Part shown: positions 8,697-16,211 of the stretch, in pieces
Numbering within the stretch: position 1 is the first letter of the stretch
Layout: each line of letters begins with the position of its first letter
Source of the DNA: Labrys sedimenti
GTDB taxonomy: Bacteria; Pseudomonadota; Alphaproteobacteria; Rhizobiales; Labraceae
Assembly: GCF_034424805.1 (NCBI RefSeq)
Contig: NZ_JAXOUF010000003.1
Span: forward strand, 496,001 to 560,000
Length of the DNA stretch: 64,000 bases
Direction: 5' to 3'
The notes under the pieces: generated by a model
Databases searched by the model: none
What the model was told of the DNA's origin: nothing
The model's input: only the letters and a program-made list of their open reading frames with translations
Translations under genes and position numbers: made by a program

Positions 8697-9017
8697 GGGA
8701 CGCGAAACAAACGAAATGAGAAAGCCGGCGGCAGGGAACCGCAGGCAGGCAATGGCTTGAATCAGCGATTTGGGAACGATCTATTGCAGCGCAATATCGC
8801 TGGCGGCGGGGAAAATGTAAATCGGTTTACGTCTGCATTTCGGCATGGCTCGGGGCGGAGCTATGCCTGGGAAACGGACGTCTCGTCCGCTCATGGAAAT
8901 GCGGCGGTTCAGAGTTGTGGCGTCCGGCTGCAGGCGCCTCTGTCCGGAGTTCCCCGCGGGATCGGCCAAGCGCGTCCTTTCCAAGGCCGGGCAAGGCTGC
9001 GCGCGACCCTGATGCGG
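8697..9017. other. Intergenic region upstream of the MFS gene
   Basis: Of these 321 bases only two sites stand out: an inverted repeat ATTGC-AGC-GCAAT at 8783-8795 and a LacI-type palindrome at 8816-8831. The reading frames present have no ribosome binding site and look non-coding. Confidence 0.6.
8816..8831. promoter_or_regulatory. LacI-family-like operator
   Basis: TGTAAATCGGTTTACG matches the common LacI-family pattern TGTAAA-N-CG-N-TTTACA at all but the last base. It lies in front of the minus-strand MFS gene. No lacI-type gene is present in the window, so the regulator would have to act from elsewhere. Confidence 0.45.
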
Positions 9018-10376
9018 CTAGTAGGGCTTGGCTGCCACATAGCCATAATAGTTCATCAGGAAGTCATCCAGCGTGAGCGCTCCGCTCAGGGGCACCTCGC
9101 GATAGCCGTCGCCCCAGGTGTAGATGTGGAACGTGACCTCGCCATTCTCCAACTTCATCTCGGATTGCAGCACGACCCAGTGATCGTCGCGAATGTCGGA
9201 GCTCTGGGTCTGATGGCCGTCGACCATGTTGGAGCCGATGAGCAGGACGACATGGTAGCCCGCCGCGAGCAGGCGGTTCGCTTCCTTCATGTTGTCGGTG
9301 TCGCGCTGGTGGCGGAAGAAGTTCGCATCTTCCCGCACATCCGTGTAGCCGGCCTGGTCGAACCAGTAGGCCAGCTCCATCGGCGTCGTCACGCCCGAGA
9401 ACTCGCCACCCGTCGAATCGTAGTGGATGACCCAGTCATTGGAATTACGGATGCTGGCCAGCGCCAGCCAGTCGACCGGCGCAATGTCGGAGGATGAGGG
9501 GGCGGCATGGCGCAGATCGGCTTTCGGCTTTATCGGAAGTCTGTAGAGCACGCCCTCGCCCTTGTCGTACATGTCGCAGGCGAAGGCGGCATAGGTTCCT
9601 GGGCGGTCGCGCAGGACATTGAAGACCAGCGCGGCCGGCCCGCACAGATTTGTCTGGTTCTGGTCGAGCGTGCCCGGATAGGCGACGCGGATGATGATGC
9701 CGATGCCGACTTCGTCCCGGTCGAGGTTGGGCCATTGGCCGCGGCCGAGCTTGCGCATGAAGTCGCAGGCGCGGCCAACGGCATAGCTGCGCTGGACCGA
9801 GGAGACGTCGAACGGCCATTTTTCGATCATCTTGCCGGCCTGGCTGACGAAGTTCTCCAGCATCGTCTTCGAGCGCGGCATGATGGTGTTGGACTTCTCG
9901 CTGATCATCTTCAGGTCCGCGAGTTCGTTCTGTGTCACGCGGCCATCCTGCATGGTGGCGCGCAGGATTTCGACGACCTCGACATGGTTGAGGTGGCGAT
10001 CCTCCTGCAGGGCTGCGCGCAGCGCCTTCGGCACCGATTTGCTCTGGAACACGCCCCAAGGTCCGGTGGGAGCGGCAGCTGGTGCCGGTGAGGGGCGCGC
10101 CGCGAGTTCCTCCAGCTTGGCGATGGCCACGCCCGTGGGTTCGATAAAGCCCGTCTGGTGCGCGGGAAAATGTTTCTTCTGGAACGTCAGGATGGCGCTG
10201 CACAGCGCATCGCTGGCGATGCCGCCGACGACACGGCCTGCAATGCCTGCCTCCGCTCCGCCGTCATTCCTGGGAATGAGGTTGAGGAGGGCGGTGACGA
10301 TCTGCTGGTCTTCGACCCAGTTCTGGCACTGAGCGCCGGTCGAGGCGTGGCGACCTATGCGCGCACGAAGGGGCAT
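9018..10376 (-). CDS. Putative papain-fold cysteine peptidase-like protein with peptidoglycan-binding-like N-terminus
   Basis: 452 residues, function unknown. Residues about 25-92 (VTALLNLIPRNDGG ... FQKKHF ... TGFIEPTG) resemble a peptidoglycan-binding repeat. Residues about 95-105 form an Ala/Pro linker. The C-terminal half has a plausible papain-type active site: Gln241 four residues before Cys245 in QTNLCGPAALVF, His399 in DDHWVVLQ, and Asp423 in TWGDGY. No classical signal peptide is visible. A strong GAGGAGGA ribosome binding site precedes the ATG at 10376. Neighbours give no hint of a secretion system. A cell-wall-directed effector or bacteriocin-like enzyme is possible, but this is inference. 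Confidence 0.75.
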   Translation of the reverse strand: MPLRARIGRHASTGAQCQNWVEDQQIVTALLNLIPRNDGGAEAGIAGRVVGGIASDALCSAILTFQKKHFPAHQTGFIEPTGVAIAKLEELAARPSPAPAAAPTGPWGVFQSKSVPKALRAALQEDRHLNHVEVVEILRATMQDGRVTQNELADLKMISEKSNTIMPRSKTMLENFVSQAGKMIEKWPFDVSSVQRSYAVGRACDFMRKLGRGQWPNLDRDEVGIGIIIRVAYPGTLDQNQTNLCGPAALVFNVLRDRPGTYAAFACDMYDKGEGVLYRLPIKPKADLRHAAPSSSDIAPVDWLALASIRNSNDWVIHYDSTGGEFSGVTTPMELAYWFDQAGYTDVREDANFFRHQRDTDNMKEANRLLAAGYHVVLLIGSNMVDGHQTQSSDIRDDHWVVLQSEMKLENGEVTFHIYTWGDGYREVPLSGALTLDDFLMNYYGYVAAKPY

Positions 10377-10540
10377 GGCGATCCTCCTCTTCGCGATTGT
10401 CAGTGTTTTCTCGCGATCGGTACTGTCTCGGATGGCCTGACCTTAATGATGCCCGGCGTTTTGAGTATCCACCTAATAGGGGAGATGCGTGGTCGGAGGG
10501 GGCGGCCACGCGTTCTTCCCGCCGGAGTGCGATGACGCTC

Positions 10541-10942
10541 TCAGGCCTTTTCCTCCGGCAGCACCGCGATGGCGTCAATCTCGACCAGGACGCCCGGCTG
10601 GAATAGGGAGGCGACACCGATCAGGGAACTTGCCGGCTTGTGCTGCTCGCCGATCCAGCGATTGCGCACCTCACGGATGATCGGCAGCTGGCTGGGATCG
10701 TAGTCCTGCACATAGATCGTAACCCGGGCCACTGCGCTGAAATCGGTGCCGGCCGCCTTGAGGGTGGCGAGGAGATTGGCGAAGACCCGGTCCAGCTGCG
10801 AGGCAAGATCGTCGCCGACCAGCTTGCCCGCCTCGTCATAGGGGACATGGCCCGACAGCAGCAGTAGCCGGCCGCTTTCGACCAGCATGGCCTGCGAAAT
10901 GCCGGGAATGGTGGCGTTGGGTGGATTGATCGGACGCAGCAT
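10541..10942 (-). CDS. RidA/YjgF family protein
   Basis: 133-residue member of the RidA (YjgF/YER057c/UK114) family, cytoplasmic trimers that hydrolyse reactive enamine/imine intermediates. The sequence has LLLSGHVPYDEAGKLVGDDLASQ, the ARVTIYVQD strand, the substrate arginine region IIREVRNRWIG, and the closing LVEIDAIAVLPEE. The start at 10942 follows AAGGAG; an upstream ATG would add 13 atypical residues. It follows the NrtR-like regulator by 60 bp on the same strand and may be co-transcribed with it. Confidence 0.9.
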   Translation of the reverse strand: MLRPINPPNATIPGISQAMLVESGRLLLLSGHVPYDEAGKLVGDDLASQLDRVFANLLATLKAAGTDFSAVARVTIYVQDYDPSQLPIIREVRNRWIGEQHKPASSLIGVASLFQPGVLVEIDAIAVLPEEKA

Positions 10943-11002
10943 GGGTATCTCCTTGGTCTTTCGGCCATTCTTGCAGACCATGATGACAGCATCTCGGTGC
11001 CT

Positions 11003-11710
11003 TCACACCGTCCTGTCGAACTCCGTCAGCACCTGCCTCGCCAGGCGATAGAGCTGCGCCGGGCGCTTGCGTTCGGCGGTGGCCGTGGCCTTGGCGTCGA
11101 CTTCCTCGAGGATCTGCATTTCCATCAGCTTGCGGCGGAAGGCGCTGTCATTGAGCGGTGTCCCCAGAACCTGCTCATAGACGGCCTTGAGCTCGGGCAG
11201 GGTGAACTGCTCGCCGAGCAGGAAAGCGGGCAGAGTGGAATAGCTGGCCTTCGAGCGCAACCGGTCCAGGGCAGCAGCGATCAGCCTGTCATGGTCGAAG
11301 GGCAGAGGTGGGCATCGCTCCGGAGCGATGCGCTCGAAAGGGGGGGCGCCGGCCGCCTCGGCGGCGGCCAGCCGCTCCTCCGGCACCAAGGCGAGATAGA
11401 CGATGGCGATCGACCAGCCACGCGGGTCGCGATCCGGGCCGCCGAAGCTGCGCACCTGTTCGAGATAGAGGCCGTCGAGCCTTGCCTTGGCGGCCAGGAT
11501 GCGCCGCGCCGAGGCTTCGATGTCCACATCCTCCTCCGGCCTGACATAGCCGCCGATCAAGGCGAGCTCGCCGGAATGGGGATCGTATTCGCGCCGTTGT
11601 AGGCAGAGCCGCAGGCCATCCTCGGTCAAGGTGACCAGGACGATGTCGACCGTGGCGATCGGGCGCTGTTCAGGCCCGGCAGGGGGAGCGGAGGGCATTT
11701 CGGCATCCAT
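11003..11710 (-). CDS. NrtR-type transcriptional regulator (Nudix-like plus winged helix)
   Basis: 235-residue protein with an N-terminal Nudix fold (about 17-155) and a C-terminal winged helix (about 165-235, FTLPELKAVYEQVLGTPLNDSAFRRKLM). The Nudix box is degenerate: the usual RExxEE glutamates are replaced in GGYVRPEEDVDIEASARRIL, so catalysis is unlikely and ligand-dependent DNA binding is expected. NrtR proteins bind ADP-ribose-type ligands and control NAD metabolism or pentose use. No NAD gene is adjacent; the downstream neighbour is a RidA gene. Confidence 0.85.
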   Translation of the reverse strand: MDAEMPSAPPAGPEQRPIATVDIVLVTLTEDGLRLCLQRREYDPHSGELALIGGYVRPEEDVDIEASARRILAAKARLDGLYLEQVRSFGGPDRDPRGWSIAIVYLALVPEERLAAAEAAGAPPFERIAPERCPPLPFDHDRLIAAALDRLRSKASYSTLPAFLLGEQFTLPELKAVYEQVLGTPLNDSAFRRKLMEMQILEEVDAKATATAERKRPAQLYRLARQVLTEFDRTV

Positions 11711-11714
11711 TCGC

Positions 11715-11818
11715 TAGCGCGTTTTGCGATTTGGCGGAATCGCCAAGAGTCGCAGAGACGTGTCGAACCAAAGAGTTAGAGCAAAATAGCGTTTCCGGCT
11801 AAACGGACTTTGCTCTAA
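11715..11818. repeat. Intergenic repeat, AGCGTTTTGCGATT family, copy 2
   Basis: About 104 bp, near-identical in plan to 7319-7418: GCGTTTTGCGATTTGGCGG, the shared block GTGTCGAACCAAAGAG, and the end GTTTCCGGCTAAACGGACTT. The changes relative to copy 1 (AGACGG/CCGTCT to GGCGG/CCGGC) partly preserve complementarity. It lies in the region between the NrtR-like gene and the lipoprotein gene (11711-12050). Confidence 0.75.
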
Positions 11819-12050
11819 GGGGCAACGGTGAAATCTGAAGCCGCTCCTCGCCCGCGCCGCCAATTCCATCAGGTCGCCATAGCACAGCCGGATGTCGAGG
11901 CAAGATCAAGGCGCAAAGTGCAATTTGTGATTTTATTGACTGGGGAGCAGGCCTGTTGGCGGTGCGTTCCCGTCACGGCGTGTTCGCGCGGGAACTGACC
12001 GGTGCCGCGATCCGTGGTGAAACGGCATCCGACCCGGAGCGGAGGAAGAC
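11819..12050. other. Upstream region of lipoprotein gene, with TGCAATTTGT motif
   Basis: Contains an AT-rich patch with TGCAATTTGT at 11919-11928 and a possible -35 element TTGACT at 11936-11941. The same 10-mer recurs at 12460-12469 upstream of the SPFH gene. No gene is seen in the rest. Confidence 0.4.
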
Positions 12051-12356
12051 ATGCGTTCGTTTTTGTCGTCTGCCTTGCTGGCCGTCCTCGTCGCTAGCTG
12101 CACGGCGCCGCAACCCACGGCCGTCATCAAGCCCTTTACCGGCCATGTGCCGAGAATACCCGGCAATTACGAAGCGGCGGCCCGATTGCCGGAGCCCCCG
12201 CGACCGGAGCCGGCGCCACCTTCCTCCTCGAGCAGTTCCTTCGATCAGACAGGGAACTCGGTCGACGAGAATTATTGTGCCGGGGTCGTCACGCCCACGC
12301 ACAGCTCCTACCGCTGGTGCAACGAGCACGGCTATCTGACCAAGGATAGGCGGTAG
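12051..12356 (+). CDS. Small hypothetical lipoprotein
   Basis: 101-residue exported protein. Residues 1-17 form a type II signal peptide (MRSFLSSALLAVLVASC) with the lipobox LVASC, so Cys17 would be lipidated. The mature part is Pro-rich, with a run of six serines near residue 58, and ends in YCAGVVTPTHSSYRWCNEHGYLTK, whose two cysteines might form a disulfide. The ribosome binding site GGAGGAAG is excellent. Function is not recognisable. It is followed after 174 bp by an SPFH gene that shares an upstream AT-rich motif. Confidence 0.85.
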   Translation: MRSFLSSALLAVLVASCTAPQPTAVIKPFTGHVPRIPGNYEAAARLPEPPRPEPAPPSSSSSSFDQTGNSVDENYCAGVVTPTHSSYRWCNEHGYLTKDRR

Positions 12357-12443
12357 AGACGCCTGGCCTCCCTCGTTCCTGGGCGGTGCTGGCGTGCCCC
12401 AACCGCGTGCGTGTGCGGTCTGCCACACTTCCGATATTGCGTT

Positions 12444-12486
12444 CTATAAAAATACAAAATGCAATTTGTAAATTGTATTTTTATAG
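12444..12486. promoter_or_regulatory. AT-rich perfect inverted repeat upstream of SPFH gene
   Basis: CTATAAAAATACAA (12444-12457) and its exact complement TTGTATTTTTATAG (12473-12486) are separated by 15 bases that contain TGCAATTTGT. Composition is far from the GC-rich surroundings. It could be a promoter/operator for the SPFH gene at 12531 or a bidirectional terminator-like hairpin after the lipoprotein gene. Confidence 0.6.
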
Positions 12487-12530
12487 AGTAGAAGCGAGCC
12501 AGTCGATCTCGACCAACCCAGGAGCCAGCC

Positions 12531-13586
12531 ATGGCCACCATTCGCCGCTATCCCTTCCTCAGCCATGCCCGCGTCGAGGCTTCCTCCTTCCTCGGCGTCT
12601 ACCGGCGGGGCCGCCTCGCCCGGTCGGGCAGGGGCCAGGCCGTGTGGTTCTCGACCCAGGGCAGCACCTCGCTGGTGGAGGTGCCGGCCGACGACCGCAA
12701 CCACATCGTCGCCGTCACCGGGCGCACTGCCGACTTCCAGGCGGTAAGCGTGCAGGGACTGGCGAGCTGGCGGGCCCAGGAGCCCGCATTGCTGGCCGAG
12801 CGCATCGACTTCTCCGTCGACCTGCGCACCGGCTCCTATCGTGCCGATCCCGTAACCCAGGTCGAGAACCTGATCGACGGGCTGGTGAAGACGGCGGTCG
12901 AGCGTTTCCTCTCCGCCCGCAGCATCGGCGCCGTCCTGGCCGAAGGCGTCGGCGCCCTGCTGGCGGAGGTAGAGCGGGATCTCGCCGCCACTGGATCGCT
13001 GGCGGCGATCGGCATCGCGCTCACCGGCATTCACCTGTCGGACCTGACGCCCTCGCCCGATCTGGTGCGGGCCCTGCGCCAGCCGACGGCGGAGAAGCTG
13101 CAGCAGGCCGCCGACGAGGCGACCTTCGCCCGCCGGGCCGCCGCCGTGGAGAAGGAAGCGGCGATCGCCGAGAACGAAACCAAGGCGAAAATCCGTCTGG
13201 AAGAGGAGCGGGGCCGGCTGTTCGAGCGTGAACGCGAGAACGAACTCGCCCAGGCGCGCACGGCCGCCGACAAGAACAGGGTGGCGGCCGAGGGTGAGGC
13301 GACGGCCCGCGAGCTGACGGCTCGCAGCCAGGCGGTGACGCGCGGCGTCGCCTCGGAGGCGGAAGCGGAGGCGATCCGCCGGCTCGACGAGGCCAGGCTC
13401 GCCGGTGAGCGTGTCCGCGCCGAGATCGCCAACACCCTGCCGGTGCTGATCCCGGTGGCGGAGGCGCTGAAGGATGCCTTCGCCAATGCCAGGGTCGGCA
13501 CGCTCAATCTCGGCCCCGACGTGCTGGCCCAGCTCGGCAGCGTGCTTGGCGCGGCTCTGGCCAAGGGCGAGAAGCAGGCGGGGTGA
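12531..13586 (+). CDS. SPFH/band 7 domain protein
   Basis: 351-residue SPFH (stomatin/prohibitin/flotillin/HflK) superfamily protein. The N-terminal half resembles a band 7 domain (HARVEASSFLGVYRRGRLARSGRGQAVWF, then FSVDLRTGSYRADPVTQVENLIDG). Residues about 185-310 are a long charged, Ala/Glu/Arg-rich coiled coil. No transmembrane segment or signal peptide is present, so it is either cytoplasmic or peripherally attached. AGGAG precedes the start. The NAD-kinase-like gene follows after an intergenic repeat. The role is unknown; relatives form ring scaffolds. Confidence 0.82.
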   Translation: MATIRRYPFLSHARVEASSFLGVYRRGRLARSGRGQAVWFSTQGSTSLVEVPADDRNHIVAVTGRTADFQAVSVQGLASWRAQEPALLAERIDFSVDLRTGSYRADPVTQVENLIDGLVKTAVERFLSARSIGAVLAEGVGALLAEVERDLAATGSLAAIGIALTGIHLSDLTPSPDLVRALRQPTAEKLQQAADEATFARRAAAVEKEAAIAENETKAKIRLEEERGRLFERERENELAQARTAADKNRVAAEGEATARELTARSQAVTRGVASEAEAEAIRRLDEARLAGERVRAEIANTLPVLIPVAEALKDAFANARVGTLNLGPDVLAQLGSVLGAALAKGEKQAG

Positions 13587-13599
13587 GCGGCATTTTTTG

Positions 13600-13745
13600 C
13601 CTTCTCCCCTTGTGGGAGAAGGTGCCTCGTAGGGGCGGATGAGGGGTGGAGGCGCCGAGCCGGCAAGGTCACGTTTCTCCCCTCATCCCCCTGCCGGGAC
13701 CTCTAGTCAACTCAAGAGAGTTGACGACACCCGCAAGGGGAGAAG
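13600..13745. repeat. Intergenic repeat, CTTCTCCCCTTG type, copy 1
   Basis: A hairpin CCTTCTCCCCTTGTGGGAG-type unit, the block GGATGAGGGGTGG, and a reverse-oriented partner (CCCCTCATCCCCCTGCCGGG ... AGGGGAGAAG) form a large imperfect inverted repeat. The right arm is interrupted by TCTAGTCAACTCAAGAGAGT, which contains its own small palindrome. Related copies lie at 16034-16153, 42102-42243 and, as a single hairpin, 62988-63012. Confidence 0.8.
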
Positions 13746-13771
13746 AAAGCCTCAATCATTCGGAGCCCGCC

Positions 13772-14662
13772 ATGTCCCTTCTCGCTCCCCGCGTCATCCT
13801 GGTCCGGCGGGAGACCGATCTCGATCGCATCCGGGCGAGCTACACCAGCGCCGCCGCTGCACGCTTCGTACTGGAGCGCAAGGGCCTGACGCTGGAAGCG
13901 GTGGAGGATACACATCGGCGTTTCACCGAGGCGCTGCATCGCATACGGGCCGCCATCCCGGCGGACTGGCGCCAGGCCACCATCCTGAGGGCCGATGTCG
14001 AACGCTTCGTCTTCGGCCCGGAAGATGTCGTGCTGGCGGTCGGCCAGGACGGACTGGTCGCCAATGTCGCCAAATATCTCGATGGCCAGGTCGTCATCGG
14101 CATCGATCCCTTTCCGGGAACGAATGCCGGTGCCCTCGTGCGGTTCAGGGTCGGTGATGCCGGTGAGGCGCTAAGGGAGGCGGTGAAGGGCAGCATCCGC
14201 GTGGAGGAGCGCGTGATGGCGGAAGCGCGCCTCGACCAGGGCGAGCGGCTGCTCGCCCTCAACGAGATCTTCGTGGGTCATGCCAGCCACCAGTCGGCGC
14301 GCTACACATTGTCCTGCGGCGGGCAAAGCGAACGCCAGTCCTCCTCCGGCCTGATCGTCGCTACGGGGACCGGTGCGACCGGCTGGGCCGCCTCGATCCT
14401 CAAGGCCACCCATGCCAGCCTGAACCTCTCGCCGGTGCAGCCTCGTCTCGGCTTCCTGGTGAGGGAGGCCTGGCCGAGCCCGGCTACCGGCACCGAACTG
14501 GTACGGGGGCTGGTGGAGGATGCTCCTGTCGTGGTGACCTCCGAAATGGACGGCGGCACCATCTTCGCCGACGGCATCGAAAGCGACCATCTCGCCTTCG
14601 ACTGGGGCCGCCGCGTCGAGATCGCGCCATCGGCAAGGCGGCTGAGGCTGGCCGTGCCGTGA
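13772..14662 (+). CDS. NAD kinase-like protein
   Basis: 296-residue protein of the ATP-NAD kinase/diacylglycerol kinase superfamily. It has VVLAVGQDGLVANVAKYL, corresponding to the GGDGxxL motif with the second Gly replaced by Gln; NEIFVGHASHQSARY, matching the NExxx motif; and SGLIVATGTGATGWAAS, matching the SGLxxSTPTGSTAY motif with a Thr to Ala change. These differences mean that NAD phosphorylation is not certain. The start at 13772 has GGAG upstream. It follows the SPFH gene in the same direction and the two may work together. Confidence 0.8.
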   Translation: MSLLAPRVILVRRETDLDRIRASYTSAAAARFVLERKGLTLEAVEDTHRRFTEALHRIRAAIPADWRQATILRADVERFVFGPEDVVLAVGQDGLVANVAKYLDGQVVIGIDPFPGTNAGALVRFRVGDAGEALREAVKGSIRVEERVMAEARLDQGERLLALNEIFVGHASHQSARYTLSCGGQSERQSSSGLIVATGTGATGWAASILKATHASLNLSPVQPRLGFLVREAWPSPATGTELVRGLVEDAPVVVTSEMDGGTIFADGIESDHLAFDWGRRVEIAPSARRLRLAVP

Positions 14663-14834
14663 GCCTTCGCGGCCGGTCCTTGGGGCAAGACGTCGCGGGG
14701 GTTACGCCGGATCGCGCGCCATGGTATCGGCTTGCACATCTCATTCGGTGTTATCAGCCGAGCTTCGGCAGGCCTCGATGCGTCTCCTCCCCGTAACACC
14801 GACATCCCGGGAGGCCAGTTCTTAGGAGTGTACC

Positions 14835-16022
14835 GTGCGCTTTGCTTCCGTGACCGATCGTCTTTCCGATTTGGGGGCGGCGAAATGGGCTGTGCATTTC
14901 GAATCTCGCCGCCGTGTCGCGGCCGGCGAGCCGATCATCGAGCTCACCATCGGGGAGCCCGATACGCCGGCGCCGCAGCGCTTGATCGACACAGCCATCG
15001 CCAGCCTCCAGGCGCGCCGCATCCGTTATTCGGGCGGGCGTGGCGAGCCCTCCGTGCTGCAGGCGATCGCTGCCAAATATTCCATGCGCACCGGCCGCAC
15101 CATCACCACCGACAACACCGCCTATATGCCCGGCACCCAGACCGCCCTCTATGCCGCCCTCGCCGCCCTGGCCGAGGCGGGCAACGAAGTGCTGGTCGGC
15201 GATCCGCTCTATGCCACCTATGAAGGCGTGATCCGCGCCAGCGGCGCCGACATCGTGCTGGTGCCGCTCGACCCCGCCAATAACTTCCATCTGCGTGCCG
15301 AGGACCTGGAAGCCCGCATCACGCCGCGTTCGCGCGTCCTGCTGCTCAATTCCCCGCACAATCCGACCGGTGCCACGCTGTCGCGCGACGAGATCGCCGC
15401 TATCGTCGACGTCTGCCGGCGCCATGACCTGTGGATCGTCTCGGACGAGGTCTATGAGATGCTGTCCTATGGCGCGCCCTTCGCCTCGCCCTTCGACTTG
15501 GCCGAGGGAGCCGAGCGTACCGTGGTGGTGTCCTCGCTTTCCAAGTCGCACATGCTGCCGGGCATGCGTGCCGGCTGGTGCGTCGGGCCGGTGGAATTCA
15601 TCGAGCGCCTGCTGCCGCTGTCGGAGATGATGCTGTTCGGTGGCCAGCCCTTCATCCAGGACATGGCCGCCTATGCCCTGAGCGAAACCTTCGCCGAATG
15701 CGCCGAGAGCGCCGAGAGCTTCCGCGTGCGGGCCGAGATTCTGCCCGAGATGCTCGCCAATGCGCCGGGCCTGCGTTGCCCGAAGCCCGAAGGCGGCATG
15801 TTCGCCATGGTCGACGTCTCCGGCACCGGCATCGACGGCGAGGCCTTCGCCTGGCGCTTGCTCGAAGAGGAAAAGGTGGCCGTCATGCCCGGCGTTTCCT
15901 TCGGCCAGCAGGCGGCGGGGCATGTGCGCGTTGCCCTCAGCTCCGATGCTTCGCAGCTGCGCGAGGCCGCCAGCCGCATGGTCAGCCTGGCCATCCGGCT
16001 CAGCCAGGGCAAGGCTGCCTGA
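14835..16022 (+). CDS. Class I aminotransferase, AruH-like (arginine:pyruvate transaminase candidate)
   Basis: 395-residue PLP enzyme, fold type I, subgroup I. Visible are the substrate loop ELTIGEPDTP, LLLNSPHNPTGA, the PLP aspartate in IVSDEVYEML, Lys237 in SSLSKSHMLPGMRAGW, and the C-terminal arginine region AGHVRVALS. The start is a GTG six bases after AGGAG. The next gene encodes an AruI-like 2-ketoarginine decarboxylase. In Pseudomonas the AruH/AruI pair converts arginine to 2-ketoarginine and then 4-guanidinobutyraldehyde. The substrate call rests on that pairing and is inference; other amino acids are possible. Confidence 0.85.
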   Translation: MRFASVTDRLSDLGAAKWAVHFESRRRVAAGEPIIELTIGEPDTPAPQRLIDTAIASLQARRIRYSGGRGEPSVLQAIAAKYSMRTGRTITTDNTAYMPGTQTALYAALAALAEAGNEVLVGDPLYATYEGVIRASGADIVLVPLDPANNFHLRAEDLEARITPRSRVLLLNSPHNPTGATLSRDEIAAIVDVCRRHDLWIVSDEVYEMLSYGAPFASPFDLAEGAERTVVVSSLSKSHMLPGMRAGWCVGPVEFIERLLPLSEMMLFGGQPFIQDMAAYALSETFAECAESAESFRVRAEILPEMLANAPGLRCPKPEGGMFAMVDVSGTGIDGEAFAWRLLEEEKVAVMPGVSFGQQAAGHVRVALSSDASQLREAASRMVSLAIRLSQGKAA

Positions 16023-16033
16023 GGCAAGATTTT

Positions 16034-16153
16034 CCTTCTCCCCTTGCGGGAGAAGGTGTCCCGAAGGGACGGATGAGGGTCTTGCAACGCCAACCGAACA
16101 TGGCGTGTCACCCCTCATCCCCCTGCCGGGACCTTCTCCCGCAAGGGGAGGAG
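16034..16153. repeat. Intergenic repeat, CTTCTCCCCTTG type, copy 2
   Basis: Complete form of the element: outer arms CCTTCTCCCCTTGCGGGAG and its reverse partner CTCCCGCAAGGGGAG, inner blocks GGATGAGGGT and ACCCCTCATCC. It lies between the aminotransferase and the TPP-enzyme genes without interrupting either one. Confidence 0.85.
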
Positions 16154-16211
16154 GGACTATTTTCGGCAAGACTATGCCAATCCAATAACAAACCACATTC
16201 CCGGGGAAACC

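Noticed and set aside
8781..8984. A 67-codon minus-strand frame upstream of the MFS gene
   Set aside because: It overlaps the putative LacI operator, has no ribosome binding site and no recognisable protein features.
13600..16153. Repeated CTTCTCCCCTTG blocks considered as a CRISPR array
   Set aside because: Units are palindromic, only two per site, unevenly spaced, separated by genes and without unique spacers or cas genes.
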